This document shows, in pieces, positions 6,572 through 14,230 of a stretch of 30,013 bases of DNA. Source of the stretch: an uncultured Clostridia bacterium (GTDB taxonomy: Bacteria; Bacillota; Clostridia; Oscillospirales; Oscillospiraceae); NCBI GenBank assembly GCA_945910975.1, contig CAMDZY010000003.1, positions 1-30,013 of the forward strand. Reading direction: 5' to 3'. Within the stretch, counting starts at the first letter, position 1, and every line of letters starts with the position of its first letter. Below the pieces are notes generated by a model that saw only the letters and a program-made list of their open reading frames with translations, made no database searches and had not been told where the DNA came from. A program made the position numbers and the translations under genes.

Positions 6572-7570
6572 ATGAAAAATGTTTTGCTGATCGGCACAGG
6601 TGGCACAATCGCCTCGGAGATGACCGCAGAGGGCCTGACCCCAATGCTCAGTTCGCAACAGCTGCTGCAATTTGTGCCGTCGATTTCCAATATATGTAAT
6701 GTTACTTGTATGGAGCTGTTCAGTCTGGACAGCACCAACATCACGCCGGCACACTGGGTGCAGTTGGCGCAGACGATTCGGGAAAACTATGCCAAATACG
6801 ACGGCTTTGTGATCTGTCACGGGACAGACACGATGGCCTACACCGCAGCTGCGCTGTCCTACCTCATTCAGGATTCGCCCAAGCCGATCATTCTGACCGG
6901 CGCGCAAAAGCCCATCACCTTTGACAGCACCGATTCCAAGACAAATTTGCTCGACAGCTTTCTGTGCGCCGCATCGCAGATGTGCGGCGTGATGGTGGTG
7001 TTCAACGGCAAGGTAATTGCCGGAACGCGGGCAAAAAAGACGCGCTCCAAGAGCTTTAAGGCATTCTCCAGCATCAATTATCCGGAGCTTGCGACCATTC
7101 AAAGCGGCTATCTGATGGAATACATCCGCAATCCGCACGCCGCCCAGCCGACTTTTTACGACAAGATGAACCCAAGGGTCGCGCTGCTGAAAATGATTCC
7201 CGGCACGCAGACGGAGCTGTTCTCGTTTTTGCTCGAACGCAACGACGCGCTGATCGTGGAGAGCTTTGGCGTTGGCGGGCTGCCGTCCTACAAGGGGTTA
7301 GGGATCGAGGATATTTTGCTCAAGGCCATCGACCAGGGCAAAACCGTGGTGCTGACCACGCAGGTGCAAAATGAGGGCAGCGATTTGTCGGTGTACAATG
7401 TCGGCTACCAGCTGCGAAAGCTGCGCCTGCTGGAAGCCTATGACATGACGACTGAAGCGGTTGTTGCCAAGCTGATGTGGATTTTGGGGCAAACCTCCGA
7501 TCCGGAGCGGGTGCAGGCGCTGTTCTACACGCCGGTTGCCAACGATTTACTCTATCGGAAGGAGCAATGA
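6572..7570 (+). CDS. ansA: Type I L-asparaginase
   Basis: Hydrolyses asparagine to aspartate and ammonia. The 332-residue protein has both catalytic Thr motifs of the family: TGGTIAS near the N-terminus (nucleophile T12) and HGTDT at 83-87 (T85, D86), with K113 in AQKPI. There is no signal peptide, so it is cytoplasmic, consistent with the low-affinity type I group. The ATG at 6572 is chosen because AGGAGG (6561-6566) lies five bases upstream and the family begins here. An upstream in-frame ATG at 6515 lies within the promoter. The stop is one base from the start of the DUF2284 gene, so the two are co-transcribed. Confidence 0.93.
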   Translation: MKNVLLIGTGGTIASEMTAEGLTPMLSSQQLLQFVPSISNICNVTCMELFSLDSTNITPAHWVQLAQTIRENYAKYDGFVICHGTDTMAYTAAALSYLIQDSPKPIILTGAQKPITFDSTDSKTNLLDSFLCAASQMCGVMVVFNGKVIAGTRAKKTRSKSFKAFSSINYPELATIQSGYLMEYIRNPHAAQPTFYDKMNPRVALLKMIPGTQTELFSFLLERNDALIVESFGVGGLPSYKGLGIEDILLKAIDQGKTVVLTTQVQNEGSDLSVYNVGYQLRKLRLLEAYDMTTEAVVAKLMWILGQTSDPERVQALFYTPVANDLLYRKEQ

Positions 7571-7571
7571 C

Positions 7572-8111
7572 ATGAATTATGACCTTTTACAGTCGCAATT
7601 ATCCGAATTGCCGCTGTTGCAGTATGAATTTTTCGACACCGACCGTCTGGAATTTTCTGAACGGATTCGCTATGTGTGCCGCACGGAGTGTCCCATGTAC
7701 AACACCAACTGGGCGTGCCCTCCGGCGGTCGGCACGGTGGAAGAATGCCGGGCGCGCTGCTTGGCATTTCCGCATGGGCTGCTGATTGCCACCGTGCAGG
7801 AGGCGGACACCGCCAATCTGGAGGCATCGCTTGCCACCCGCGCCCCGCATGAGGAGATCACGCGGCAGGTGACCGCGCTGGTCGCCGCGCAGGGCGTACA
7901 TACGCTGACGCTGTCCACCGAGTCGTGCGTCCACTGCGCACACTGCACCTATCCCGACGCGCCCTGCCGCCATCCGGACAAGATGTTTCCGTGCGTGGAA
8001 AGCCATGGAATTGTAGTAACCGCGCTGGCGGAGCAATTTGGCATTGACTTCTACGCCGGCGCGGATTTGGTGACTTGGTTTTCTTTAATTTTATTTGATG
8101 ATCACGTTTAG
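7572..8111 (+). CDS. DUF2284 family cysteine-rich metal-binding protein
   Basis: A 179-residue cytoplasmic protein with ten cysteines at 36, 40, 49, 59, 63, 119, 122, 125, 132 and 141. They include the WACPP motif and a C-x2-C-x2-C-x6-C cluster characteristic of DUF2284, annotated as predicted metal-binding proteins. The arrangement suggests iron-sulfur or zinc binding; the actual function is unknown. AAGGAG (7559-7564), inside the end of the asparaginase gene, gives seven-base spacing to the ATG at 7572, so translation is probably coupled. Its last four bases overlap the end of the convergent trkH gene. No link between asparaginase and this family is known to me. Confidence 0.87.
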   Translation: MNYDLLQSQLSELPLLQYEFFDTDRLEFSERIRYVCRTECPMYNTNWACPPAVGTVEECRARCLAFPHGLLIATVQEADTANLEASLATRAPHEEITRQVTALVAAQGVHTLTLSTESCVHCAHCTYPDAPCRHPDKMFPCVESHGIVVTALAEQFGIDFYAGADLVTWFSLILFDDHV

Positions 8112-9547
8112 AATCGCCGCCATGTTTCCCTGCGGAACAGCAGCAGCAGCGGGAACAGCTCCAACCGGCCTGCCAGCATATCAAAAATCATGACCAGCTT
8201 TGCGCCGTTGGAAAAGAAGCCGAAGTTTTGCGTCGGCCCGACCAACTCCAAGCCGGGGCCGATGTTGTTCAGCGTTGCGGCGACAGCGGAGAAATTGGTG
8301 GAAAAATCAAAATTATCCAGCGAAATCAGCAACAGCGACGCCACAAACACGCACACATAGGCGACCAAAAATGCATGGACGGAGCGCACGGTTTCGTTGC
8401 TCAGCGATTTGCCGTCCACAAAAATTTTGTCGACCCGCTGCGGGTGCAGCAGCCGCTTGCACTCCCGGCCAGCCGAGCGGAACAATATGATGCACCGTGA
8501 CACCTTTAAGCCGCCGCCGGTACTGCCGGCACACGCGCCGATGAACATGAGCAGCAACAAAATGCCCTTGGAAAGCTGCGGCCAGTGGTCAAAGTCGGTT
8601 GTGGAAAAACCAGTTGTGGTAATGATGGAGCTGACCTGGAACGCGGCGTGCCGGATCGATTCGCCAAATGTGGTGTACAGGCCGTGGATGTCCCATGCGA
8701 TCACCGCCACGGCAGCAAGAATAATGCCAATGTAAACGCGCACCTCCTGCATGGAGAAGGCGCGTTTTACCTTTCGCAGCAGCAGGAAGAAGTAGAAGTT
8801 AAAGTTGATGCCAAACAGCGCCATAAACACCGTGACAACATTTTGCAGGTACACGGAATAGCCTGCCATGCTGTCGTTTTTGATGCCAAAGCCGCCGGTA
8901 CCGGCCGTGCCGAACGAGGTTGTCACTGCGTCAAACAGCGGCATATTACCCAGCAGCAGGAGCAGAATCTCCGCCACCGTCAAAATGATATAGATGCCGT
9001 AAAGGATCTTTGCCGTAGACTGCACCTTGGGCGCCAGCTTTTCCACCTGCGGGCCGGGGCTTTCCGCCTTCATCAGGTTCACATGAGAGCCGCCGCTCAA
9101 CCGCAGCACGGAAAGCAAAAACACCAGCACACCCATGCCGCCGATCCAGTGCGTAAAGCTGCGCCAGAACAACAGGCCGTGTGGCAGCGCTTCGACATTG
9201 GACAAAATGCTGGCGCCGGTGGTGGTAAAGCCGGAAACCGTTTCAAACAGGGCATCGACGGGATTTGGAATATAACCGGATATGACAAACGGCACCGCGC
9301 CCACAATGCTGATCAAAATCCAAGAAAGCGCCGTGATTGCAAATCCGTCGCGCAGATACAAGATGCGATTCTTCGGCTTGAAGAAAGACATCAAAACACC
9401 GGGGAGAATACAAATCGCCATTGCGATGGCAAACGCCGTCCAAGACAGCTCCGTATAAATCGCGGAAACCAGCAGCGGAAGCACCAGCAATGCGCCAACA
9501 CAGAGCAAAATGCGCCCCAGCACAAATATAATCATCGGATAGTTCAT
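8108..9547 (-). CDS. trkH: TrkH-family potassium uptake channel subunit
   Basis: Membrane subunit of the Trk/Ktr potassium uptake system. The 479-residue protein is hydrophobic throughout. Four repeated pore-loop (M1-P-M2) units with selectivity-filter glycines can be picked out: TVSGFTTTGAS, GTAGTGGFGIKN, TTTGFSTTDFD and the final NNIGPGLELVGPTQNF. An intracellular CAGSTGGGLK segment is also typical. The start at 9547 has GGAGAG upstream and lies 15 bp after trkA, so the two form an operon with TrkA as the regulatory subunit. It ends in a four-base overlap with the convergent DUF2284 gene, leaving no room for a separate terminator. Confidence 0.95.
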   Translation of the reverse strand: MNYPMIIFVLGRILLCVGALLVLPLLVSAIYTELSWTAFAIAMAICILPGVLMSFFKPKNRILYLRDGFAITALSWILISIVGAVPFVISGYIPNPVDALFETVSGFTTTGASILSNVEALPHGLLFWRSFTHWIGGMGVLVFLLSVLRLSGGSHVNLMKAESPGPQVEKLAPKVQSTAKILYGIYIILTVAEILLLLLGNMPLFDAVTTSFGTAGTGGFGIKNDSMAGYSVYLQNVVTVFMALFGINFNFYFFLLLRKVKRAFSMQEVRVYIGIILAAVAVIAWDIHGLYTTFGESIRHAAFQVSSIITTTGFSTTDFDHWPQLSKGILLLLMFIGACAGSTGGGLKVSRCIILFRSAGRECKRLLHPQRVDKIFVDGKSLSNETVRSVHAFLVAYVCVFVASLLLISLDNFDFSTNFSAVAATLNNIGPGLELVGPTQNFGFFSNGAKLVMIFDMLAGRLELFPLLLLFRRETWRRF

Positions 9548-9562
9548 ATGTTCTCTCCGTTA

Positions 9563-10918
9563 TTATGCAAGAATATCGCCCAAATCGCTCAACCCGCGTT
9601 CCAACGTCACCACGATCACCGTATCGCCCGCACAAATGCGGTCGGTGCCTCTGGGAATGATGATCTGATGATCGCGGATGATGCAGCAAATCAGCAGGTT
9701 CGGCTTGAGATGCAGCTCGGCCAGGGGTACATTGAGTGCGCGCAGCGATTCGTTTGCGGTAAATTCCAGCGCTTCTACGCGGTCATCCAAAATGCGGTAG
9801 AGCGTTTTGAGGTTGTTCCCGGCGCGGTTTTGCAGGGCGCGGACGTGCTGCACGATTGAGTCGCAAATGAGATATTTGGGGTAGATCACGCTGCCCAAGT
9901 CCAGAGAATCGAGAATGTCGTCGAAATCCAGCCGGTTGATCTTTGTCACCAGCTTGGCGGCGCTGTGCTTTTTGGCATGCAGCGCCAGCAGGACATTTTC
10001 CTCGTCAATGCCGGTCAGTGGGACAAAGGCTTCCACCAAAGGCAGGCCGACTTCCAGCAAAAACTGGCGGTCGGTGCCGTCGCCGTGCAAAACGGTGGCT
10101 TCGGGAAGCAGCTCCACCAAATCCTCACAGCGGCCGGCGTCATTGTCAACAATTTTCACGCGAATGCCGTATTTGATCAGGCTCTTTGCCAGATAATACC
10201 CGATCGTGCCGCCGCCGACGACCAATGCGCTGCGCACCGCGTGTGTGGGCATATGTAGCTTGGCAAAGCACTCGGCAGCCTTTTCGCTGGGGATCAGCAA
10301 GGTGACGAGGTCGTGGCATTTCAGGTGAAAATCGCCGGCCGGAATCACCACATCGCCGTCCCGCTCCACCGCGCAGACCAAAACATCCTGACCGAGCCTG
10401 CCGGGAATTTCATGCAGCGGTACGCCGTCGAGCTTTTGTCTTTCGCTCAGTTCAAACTTGATCAGGCGCACCCTGTCTTCGGCAAAGCTGTCGATCTTAC
10501 TCGCCGCCGGAAAGCGCAGCAGACGGGCGATCTCCTGTGCCGCGGCAAGCTCCGGGTTGATGATGGCGGACAGGCCAAGCTGTTGCTTCATAAAGTCCAG
10601 CTCATGGCTGTAAAGCGGGTTGCGCACACGCGCAATGGCTGCACACTGCCCCGCCTTTTTGGCGAACATACAGCAAAGCAGATTCAGCTCGTCCGAACCG
10701 GTCACGGCAATGAGCACATCGGCGCGTTCCGCGCCCGCTTCTTCGAGTACATTGATGGAAGCGCCGTTGCCGACAATCCCCATCACATCCAACTCTTCCT
10801 GGATTCGTTCAATTTTATCGGCGTTGGTATCAATCACCGTAACACTGTGTCCCTCCTGCGTCAGTTGCGCTGCCAGAGCAGTGCCAACCTTCCCGCAGCC
10901 GACCAGAATAATCTCCAT
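9563..10918 (-). CDS. trkA: Trk system potassium transporter regulatory subunit TrkA
   Basis: Cytoplasmic NAD(H)/ATP-binding ring protein that gates TrkH. The 451 residues form two tandem RCK units, each a Rossmann RCK_N domain followed by an RCK_C domain. The nucleotide-binding glycine motifs are GCGKVG at 7-12 and GGGTIG at 235-240. This duplicated form is the TrkA rather than the single-unit KtrA type. The ATG at 10918 fits the family start (MEIILVGCGKVG), but the ribosome binding site next to it is weak. A strong GGAGGG lies about 30 bases upstream, with a small hairpin (10930-10945) between. It precedes trkH in the operon. Confidence 0.95.
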   Translation of the reverse strand: MEIILVGCGKVGTALAAQLTQEGHSVTVIDTNADKIERIQEELDVMGIVGNGASINVLEEAGAERADVLIAVTGSDELNLLCCMFAKKAGQCAAIARVRNPLYSHELDFMKQQLGLSAIINPELAAAQEIARLLRFPAASKIDSFAEDRVRLIKFELSERQKLDGVPLHEIPGRLGQDVLVCAVERDGDVVIPAGDFHLKCHDLVTLLIPSEKAAECFAKLHMPTHAVRSALVVGGGTIGYYLAKSLIKYGIRVKIVDNDAGRCEDLVELLPEATVLHGDGTDRQFLLEVGLPLVEAFVPLTGIDEENVLLALHAKKHSAAKLVTKINRLDFDDILDSLDLGSVIYPKYLICDSIVQHVRALQNRAGNNLKTLYRILDDRVEALEFTANESLRALNVPLAELHLKPNLLICCIIRDHQIIIPRGTDRICAGDTVIVVTLERGLSDLGDILA

Positions 10919-10929
10919 ATTGTTTTCCG

Positions 10930-10945
10930 ACCTGCTCAGGCAGGT
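10930..10945 (-). promoter_or_regulatory. Hairpin between a strong SD-like sequence and the trkA start
   Basis: On the minus strand ACCTGC-CTGA-GCAGGT forms a six-bp stem with a four-base loop. It separates GGAGGG (three bases upstream of the stem) from the trkA ATG. If folded, it shortens the functional distance from about 30 to about 14 bases. The structure is seen; a role in translation is inferred. Confidence 0.35.
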
Positions 10946-10994
10946 GATCCCTCCAATCCTCCGCTATTTTGCGCAATACCATGCTGACAAAATT

Positions 10995-11051
10995 GCTGTC
11001 GGAAGCGAATCGTTTGACAGCAAAAATAGCCGCTTTTACGGCTATGACAGC
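10995..11051 (-). promoter_or_regulatory. Structured trkA leader with competing pairings
   Basis: On the minus strand GCTGTCA occurs twice (11051-11045 and 11021-11015), and both copies can pair with the single GACAGC at 11000-10995. Between the two copies is a 7-bp hairpin (11045-11039 with 11032-11026) followed by TTTT, resembling a weak terminator. This could be a switch or attenuator controlling K+ uptake. I do not recognise the ydaO c-di-AMP riboswitch or any other known class. Confidence 0.35.
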
Positions 11052-11114
11052 ATAGTACACCTTTTTGCTCCGCAAAAAGTGCGCCGGTGGCGCAAGGTGC
11101 GCTTTGCGCACCTG

Positions 11115-11142
11115 ATTATAGCACAATCTGTCGAAAAGTCTA
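11115..11142 (-). promoter_or_regulatory. Promoter of trkA-trkH
   Basis: On the minus strand TAGACT (11142-11137), a 16-bp spacer and TATAAT (11120-11115) with a TGC extended -10. It would produce a leader of about 190 nt before trkA. Confidence 0.65.
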
Positions 11143-11174
11143 CCACAATCTTATTCGAATTTCCAACTCTTTTC

Positions 11175-11426
11175 TTAAAATGAACCGCCTGCATCATCGC
11201 GGCACATCACTTCCGTTTCCACTGCCCGCAGCAATTCACTCGGGCGCATATTCATCGCCTCGGCGATTCGATAAAACGTTTCCAACGTTGGCTTGCGCAC
11301 CCCACGCTCAATGGCGCTCAAATGGGTGCGTCCGATTCCGGCCAGACCGCTGGTCAGCTCCTGGGACATTCCCTTTTCCTCACGAATCCGCTGAATCACT
11401 GTACCCACAACCCATGCATCCAACAT
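11175..11426 (-). CDS. Small XRE-family helix-turn-helix regulator
   Basis: An 83-residue DNA-binding protein consisting almost entirely of one Cro/C1-type helix-turn-helix domain (IQRIREEKGMSQELTSGLAG, then HLSAIERGVRKPTLETFYRI). There is no effector domain, so it is probably a dimeric repressor or activator. Two ATGs are possible. AGGGGGG is one base from the ATG at 11432 but seven from that at 11426, so the latter is chosen. Upstream lie two 13-bp direct repeats (11472-11504), plausible operator sites. The gene reads toward trkA, but trkA has its own promoter. The target genes are unknown. Confidence 0.82.
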   Translation of the reverse strand: MLDAWVVGTVIQRIREEKGMSQELTSGLAGIGRTHLSAIERGVRKPTLETFYRIAEAMNMRPSELLRAVETEVMCRDDAGGSF

Positions 11427-11471
11427 ACACATACCCCCCTAGTTTATTGTAGGTAGGAATGTCGAAAATTA

Positions 11472-11504
11472 TGAATACATATGTTGCCATTTGAATACAA
11501 ATGT
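11472..11504. repeat. Two 13-bp direct repeats 20 bp apart, candidate operator
   Basis: TGAATACATATGT (11472-11484) and TGAATACAAATGT (11492-11504) match at 12 of 13 positions and are exactly 20 bp apart, about two helical turns. They lie upstream of the regulator gene and overlap the rightward promoter at 11484-11512. A regulator bound here could control both directions. Confidence 0.5.
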
Positions 11505-11512
11505 GTTATACT
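11484..11512 (+). promoter_or_regulatory. Rightward promoter in the gene-free stretch
   Basis: TTGCCA (11484-11489), a 17-bp spacer and TATACT (11507-11512) with a TGT extended -10. Both annotated neighbours are on the minus strand, so this promoter faces a stretch with no convincing gene and ends at the terminator at 11630-11675. Confidence 0.6.
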
Positions 11513-11518
11513 TGATTT

Positions 11519-11675
11519 GGAATTGCCGTGCTATATCGCAATATGCCCGGTCTGCATATACGCGGCTCTTTCGGTTCGACGTGCGCCGGAAGTTCTCCAC
11601 CCTTCCGGCAGCGTCCCTCTATACGCCATGGGGGAGTGTTAAAAGCGTTGCTTTTAACACTCCCCCACAATTTTT
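11519..11675 (+). ncRNA. Candidate small non-coding RNA
   Basis: A predicted transcript of about 157 nt runs from the promoter at 11484-11512 to the terminator at 11630-11675. No open frame in it has both a ribosome binding site and protein-like sequence. It contains an 8-bp hairpin (11585-11592 with 11602-11609) whose nine-base loop TTCTCCACC is CU-rich and complementary to Shine-Dalgarno-like sequence, as in many Gram-positive regulatory RNAs. A further ATATGC/GCATAT hairpin lies near 11550-11568. It does not resemble 6S, SRP, tmRNA or RNase P RNA. Promoter, fold and terminator are seen; expression and function are inferred. Confidence 0.45.
11630..11675 (+). terminator. Strong intrinsic terminator of the candidate small RNA
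   Basis: A perfect 17-bp stem (11630-11646 with 11650-11666) with a GTT loop is followed by ACAATTTTT on the plus strand. The minus-strand side has no U-tract, so it is oriented for rightward transcription. It may still help stop the exporter gene, whose stop codon (11674-11676) overlaps the T-run. Confidence 0.8.
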
Positions 11676-12627
11676 ATCGTTTCACACGCCGCGTTCTCCG
11701 GAACTGCCACCAGCGTGCCGGCGGTTGGTCGGGCAGCAGCTGCTGCAAGTATTTGCGCGCGTCCAGCAGCTTTTCCAGGTGGTAATTCATCACGATGGTG
11801 TCGTGTTTGGTGCATTTTCGTTTTTCCGGCTCGTCTTGCCGGATGCCAAGCTCGGACAGGCGTTTGCGGTTTTCCACGCCGACGTTTCCAAAGGTATCCA
11901 TGCAGCAAATGGCGCTCAATTCCTGATGAATCCGCAGCGCCAACTGCTGGCAGCCCTCAAAATAAACCGCGTCATATTGCAATTTCTTGCGCCGCAAAAA
12001 GCGCTGGCGGCGAAATACGCGGATCTCCTTGGCCAATTCCTCCAGCTGTGCTTCCATCGGCCGCAGATCGGGGTATTTTTCGTGCAAAACGCTGCTCTGC
12101 ACCAGCTGCGGCACCAAGTCAATCACGCGCTGTAACAGCGAAATGATGCGGCGGGTATTGTTGTACGGGCGTACCGTAATATTTACCACCACGCCCAAAA
12201 GCAGGCCGATGGACGTATCGCGCAGGCGGCAGAACGTTTCATAGAGAATGCTGTCGCCCGGTTCCAGACAGATGGAGAACATCACGATGCAAGACAGTGA
12301 GATCGCGTAAGGCATCTTCAGGCGGTTGCACAGGACGATCATCAAGACCGTGACCAGTCCCACGATCCACGCCTGCGGCAGCCCAAACGCCAGCACGATC
12401 AAATAGCCGATGACGCCGCCCAAAATGACCCCCACCAGCTGCGTTGCGCAGTTTTTCAGCGAGTCGGAAATGGTGCGGTCCATCGCCGTCATTGCGCCGA
12501 GTGCGGCATAAAAGGAGCTGGCGGTGGAAAAGCACCGCGTCAGCAGCACCGCCAAGGTCACGGCGATGGCCGTTTTTACCGTCCGCAGGCCGAAGGGCTT
12601 ATGGAACTTCGGGAATTTTCTGGTCAA
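11674..12627 (-). CDS. FUSC/ArAE-type aromatic acid exporter family protein
   Basis: A 317-residue membrane protein. The N-terminal half (about residues 14-155) holds roughly six hydrophobic helices. The C-terminal half is a basic, helical cytoplasmic domain ending in an Arg/Lys-rich tail. This is the layout of DUF939/FUSC proteins related to aromatic-acid efflux components; the substrate is unknown. The start is a TTG at 12627, supported by TGAGGTG five bases upstream. It is divergent from the GNAT gene, whose promoter starts 24 bp away, so the two promoters may interact. No other gene follows on its strand before the candidate small RNA terminator. Confidence 0.8.
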   Translation of the reverse strand: MTRKFPKFHKPFGLRTVKTAIAVTLAVLLTRCFSTASSFYAALGAMTAMDRTISDSLKNCATQLVGVILGGVIGYLIVLAFGLPQAWIVGLVTVLMIVLCNRLKMPYAISLSCIVMFSICLEPGDSILYETFCRLRDTSIGLLLGVVVNITVRPYNNTRRIISLLQRVIDLVPQLVQSSVLHEKYPDLRPMEAQLEELAKEIRVFRRQRFLRRKKLQYDAVYFEGCQQLALRIHQELSAICCMDTFGNVGVENRKRLSELGIRQDEPEKRKCTKHDTIVMNYHLEKLLDARKYLQQLLPDQPPARWWQFRRTRRVKR

Positions 12628-12650
12628 ACGAACACCTCAAAAAAATCAGA

Positions 12651-12679
12651 TTGCATCCTCGCCGGGAGTGTGCTAAGAT
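12651..12679 (+). promoter_or_regulatory. Promoter of the GNAT acetyltransferase gene
   Basis: TTGCAT (12651-12656), a 17-bp spacer and TAAGAT (12674-12679) with a TGC extended -10. It lies 22 bp before the start codon, so the 5' leader would be short but includes the ribosome binding site. Confidence 0.6.
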
Positions 12680-12701
12680 GGAAGCGAAAGGAGCGGTTTT
12701 C

Positions 12702-13235
12702 ATGTCGATTCGTGTCGCAACGCTGGAAGATATCCCCGCGATGCTTGCAGTTTATCAGCCTTACGTGGAACAAACGGCCTACAGCTTTGAGTATCAGCTG
12801 CCCACACAGGCGGAATTTCTCGCCCGTTTCCAAGCGCACATCGCCCAATGCCCATGGCTTGTCTGGGAGGAGGACGGTGCGGTGCTGGGCTATGCCTATG
12901 CCGGCAATGCCTTTGTGCGCGCGGCCTACAACTGGGCGGCGGAGATCTCCGTTTACCTGCACCCCGACTGCCAACGGCGTGGGATCGGGCGGCAGCTGTA
13001 CGCCGCCATTGAGCCGATTTTGCGTGCGCAGGGCTATCAGGTGGTCTATGCCGTCATCACCACGGCCAACGCCGGCTCCATCGCGTTCCATACCGCGCTG
13101 GGCTATGAAGTCACTGCGACCTTCCCCCGCTGCGGCTACAAGCTGGGGCAATGGCACGGCGTGGTTTGGATGGAAAAGCGCCTGAACCGAGACGAGCATC
13201 CTGCCCGTTTTCCGATTCCGTGGTCTATGGTTTGA
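12702..13235 (+). CDS. GNAT-family N-acetyltransferase (phosphinothricin acetyltransferase-like)
   Basis: Transfers acetyl from acetyl-CoA to an amine, probably of an amino acid or an amino-acid-like toxin. The 177-residue protein has the GNAT fold. The acetyl-CoA loop is QRRGIG at 91-96, after the beta strand AEISVYLHPDC. The later segment TTANAGSIAFHTALGYEVTA is typical of the Pat/YwnH group. The ATG at 12702 has AAAGGAG with eight-base spacing. Longer in-frame starts upstream read across the divergent exporter gene and are rejected. It stands alone, convergent with the hydroxyacid dehydrogenase gene 27 bp away. Substrate specificity is not certain. Confidence 0.88.
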   Translation: MSIRVATLEDIPAMLAVYQPYVEQTAYSFEYQLPTQAEFLARFQAHIAQCPWLVWEEDGAVLGYAYAGNAFVRAAYNWAAEISVYLHPDCQRRGIGRQLYAAIEPILRAQGYQVVYAVITTANAGSIAFHTALGYEVTATFPRCGYKLGQWHGVVWMEKRLNRDEHPARFPIPWSMV

Positions 13236-13262
13236 CAAAAAATCTGCGCATTCGATTCAATT

Positions 13263-14219
13263 CTAATTGACAACATGAATCGGCTTTCCCTGACAGAATG
13301 CACGCAGATTCTCCTCCGCGATGTCCATCAGGCGCAGCCGCGCTTCCTTGGGCGCCCACGCGATGTGCGGCGTCATGATGCAATTGGGCGCCGAGAGCAA
13401 TGGGTTTGTCGGCAAAATCGGCTCCTGCGACACCACGTCGACACCGGCGGCGGCGATTTTGCCGTTGCGCAGGGCAGCAGCCAGATCCTGCTCCACGATC
13501 AGGCCGCCACGGCTGGTGTTGAGCAAGATCACGCCGTCCTTCATCTTGGCGATGGAGGCTGCGTTGATCATACCGGCGGTTTCCGGGAACTGCGGGCAGT
13601 GCAGAGAAATGACGTCTGACTGCGCATACAGTTCCTCCAGCGGCACATAATGGCAGGTTTCCGATTCCAACTCCGGGCGCACATGGCGTGCGCAGACCAA
13701 CAGGCGCATACCGAATGCCTGGGCAATCTTGCCGACAGCCTGTCCGATCTGTCCATAGCCCACAATGCCCATCACCTTGCCGTCCAGCTCGGTCAGGGGA
13801 TAATTCCAGAAGCAAAAGTCCGGGCAGCGCTCCCAAGCGCCGGTGTGGCAGGCCTCGCTGTGCGCACCAACGTGCTGACAAATTTCCAGCAGCAGCGCAA
13901 AGGTCATCTGCGCAACGGACGCGGTGGAATAGGCAGGGATGTTGCACACATCGATGCCATGCTCGCGCGCAGCCGTCACGTCAACAATATTATACCCGGT
14001 CGCCAGCACGGCGATCAGCTTCAAGTTGGGACACGCCAAAATCGTTTCGCGGGTGATCGGCACTTTGTTCACCATTACCACCTGCGCATCGCCGATGCGG
14101 CCGACAATTTGGTCGACCGGGGTGCGATCATAAACCGTTAACTCGCCAAATTGGGCGATCTTGTCCCAGCTCAGGTCGCCGGGGTTGGCTGCATAGCCAT
14201 CTAATACTACAATTTTCAT
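13263..14219 (-). CDS. D-2-hydroxyacid dehydrogenase (NAD(P)-dependent)
   Basis: Oxidoreductase interconverting 2-keto acids and D-2-hydroxy acids; glycerate/hydroxypyruvate-type enzymes are the closest in style. The 318-residue protein has the Rossmann motif GYGQIG at 154-159 and the catalytic triad R237 (NTSRGG), E266 and H285 (PHIAW). The preferred start is the ATG at 14219 (MKIVVLDGYAANPGDLSW), which fits the family N-terminus and has GGTGA upstream. An ATG at 14231 overlaps the upstream stop as TGATG, so a start four codons earlier by translational coupling is also possible. It is co-transcribed with the small membrane protein gene. The substrate is not determined. Confidence 0.93.
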   Translation of the reverse strand: MKIVVLDGYAANPGDLSWDKIAQFGELTVYDRTPVDQIVGRIGDAQVVMVNKVPITRETILACPNLKLIAVLATGYNIVDVTAAREHGIDVCNIPAYSTASVAQMTFALLLEICQHVGAHSEACHTGAWERCPDFCFWNYPLTELDGKVMGIVGYGQIGQAVGKIAQAFGMRLLVCARHVRPELESETCHYVPLEELYAQSDVISLHCPQFPETAGMINAASIAKMKDGVILLNTSRGGLIVEQDLAAALRNGKIAAAGVDVVSQEPILPTNPLLSAPNCIMTPHIAWAPKEARLRLMDIAEENLRAFCQGKPIHVVN

Positions 14220-14230
14220 CTGTTTCACCA

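Noticed and set aside
8585..9859. 424-codon plus-strand open frame opposite trkH and trkA
   Set aside because: Rich in His, Gln and Arg with no domain and no binding site; it is an antisense shadow of two clearly identified genes.
10919..11174. ydaO-type c-di-AMP riboswitch before trkA
   Set aside because: Functionally attractive, but I cannot find the conserved core; left as an unclassified structured leader.
11491..12135. 214-codon plus-strand open frame across the candidate small RNA and the exporter gene
   Set aside because: It crosses a strong terminator, lacks a ribosome binding site and mostly lies opposite the exporter gene.
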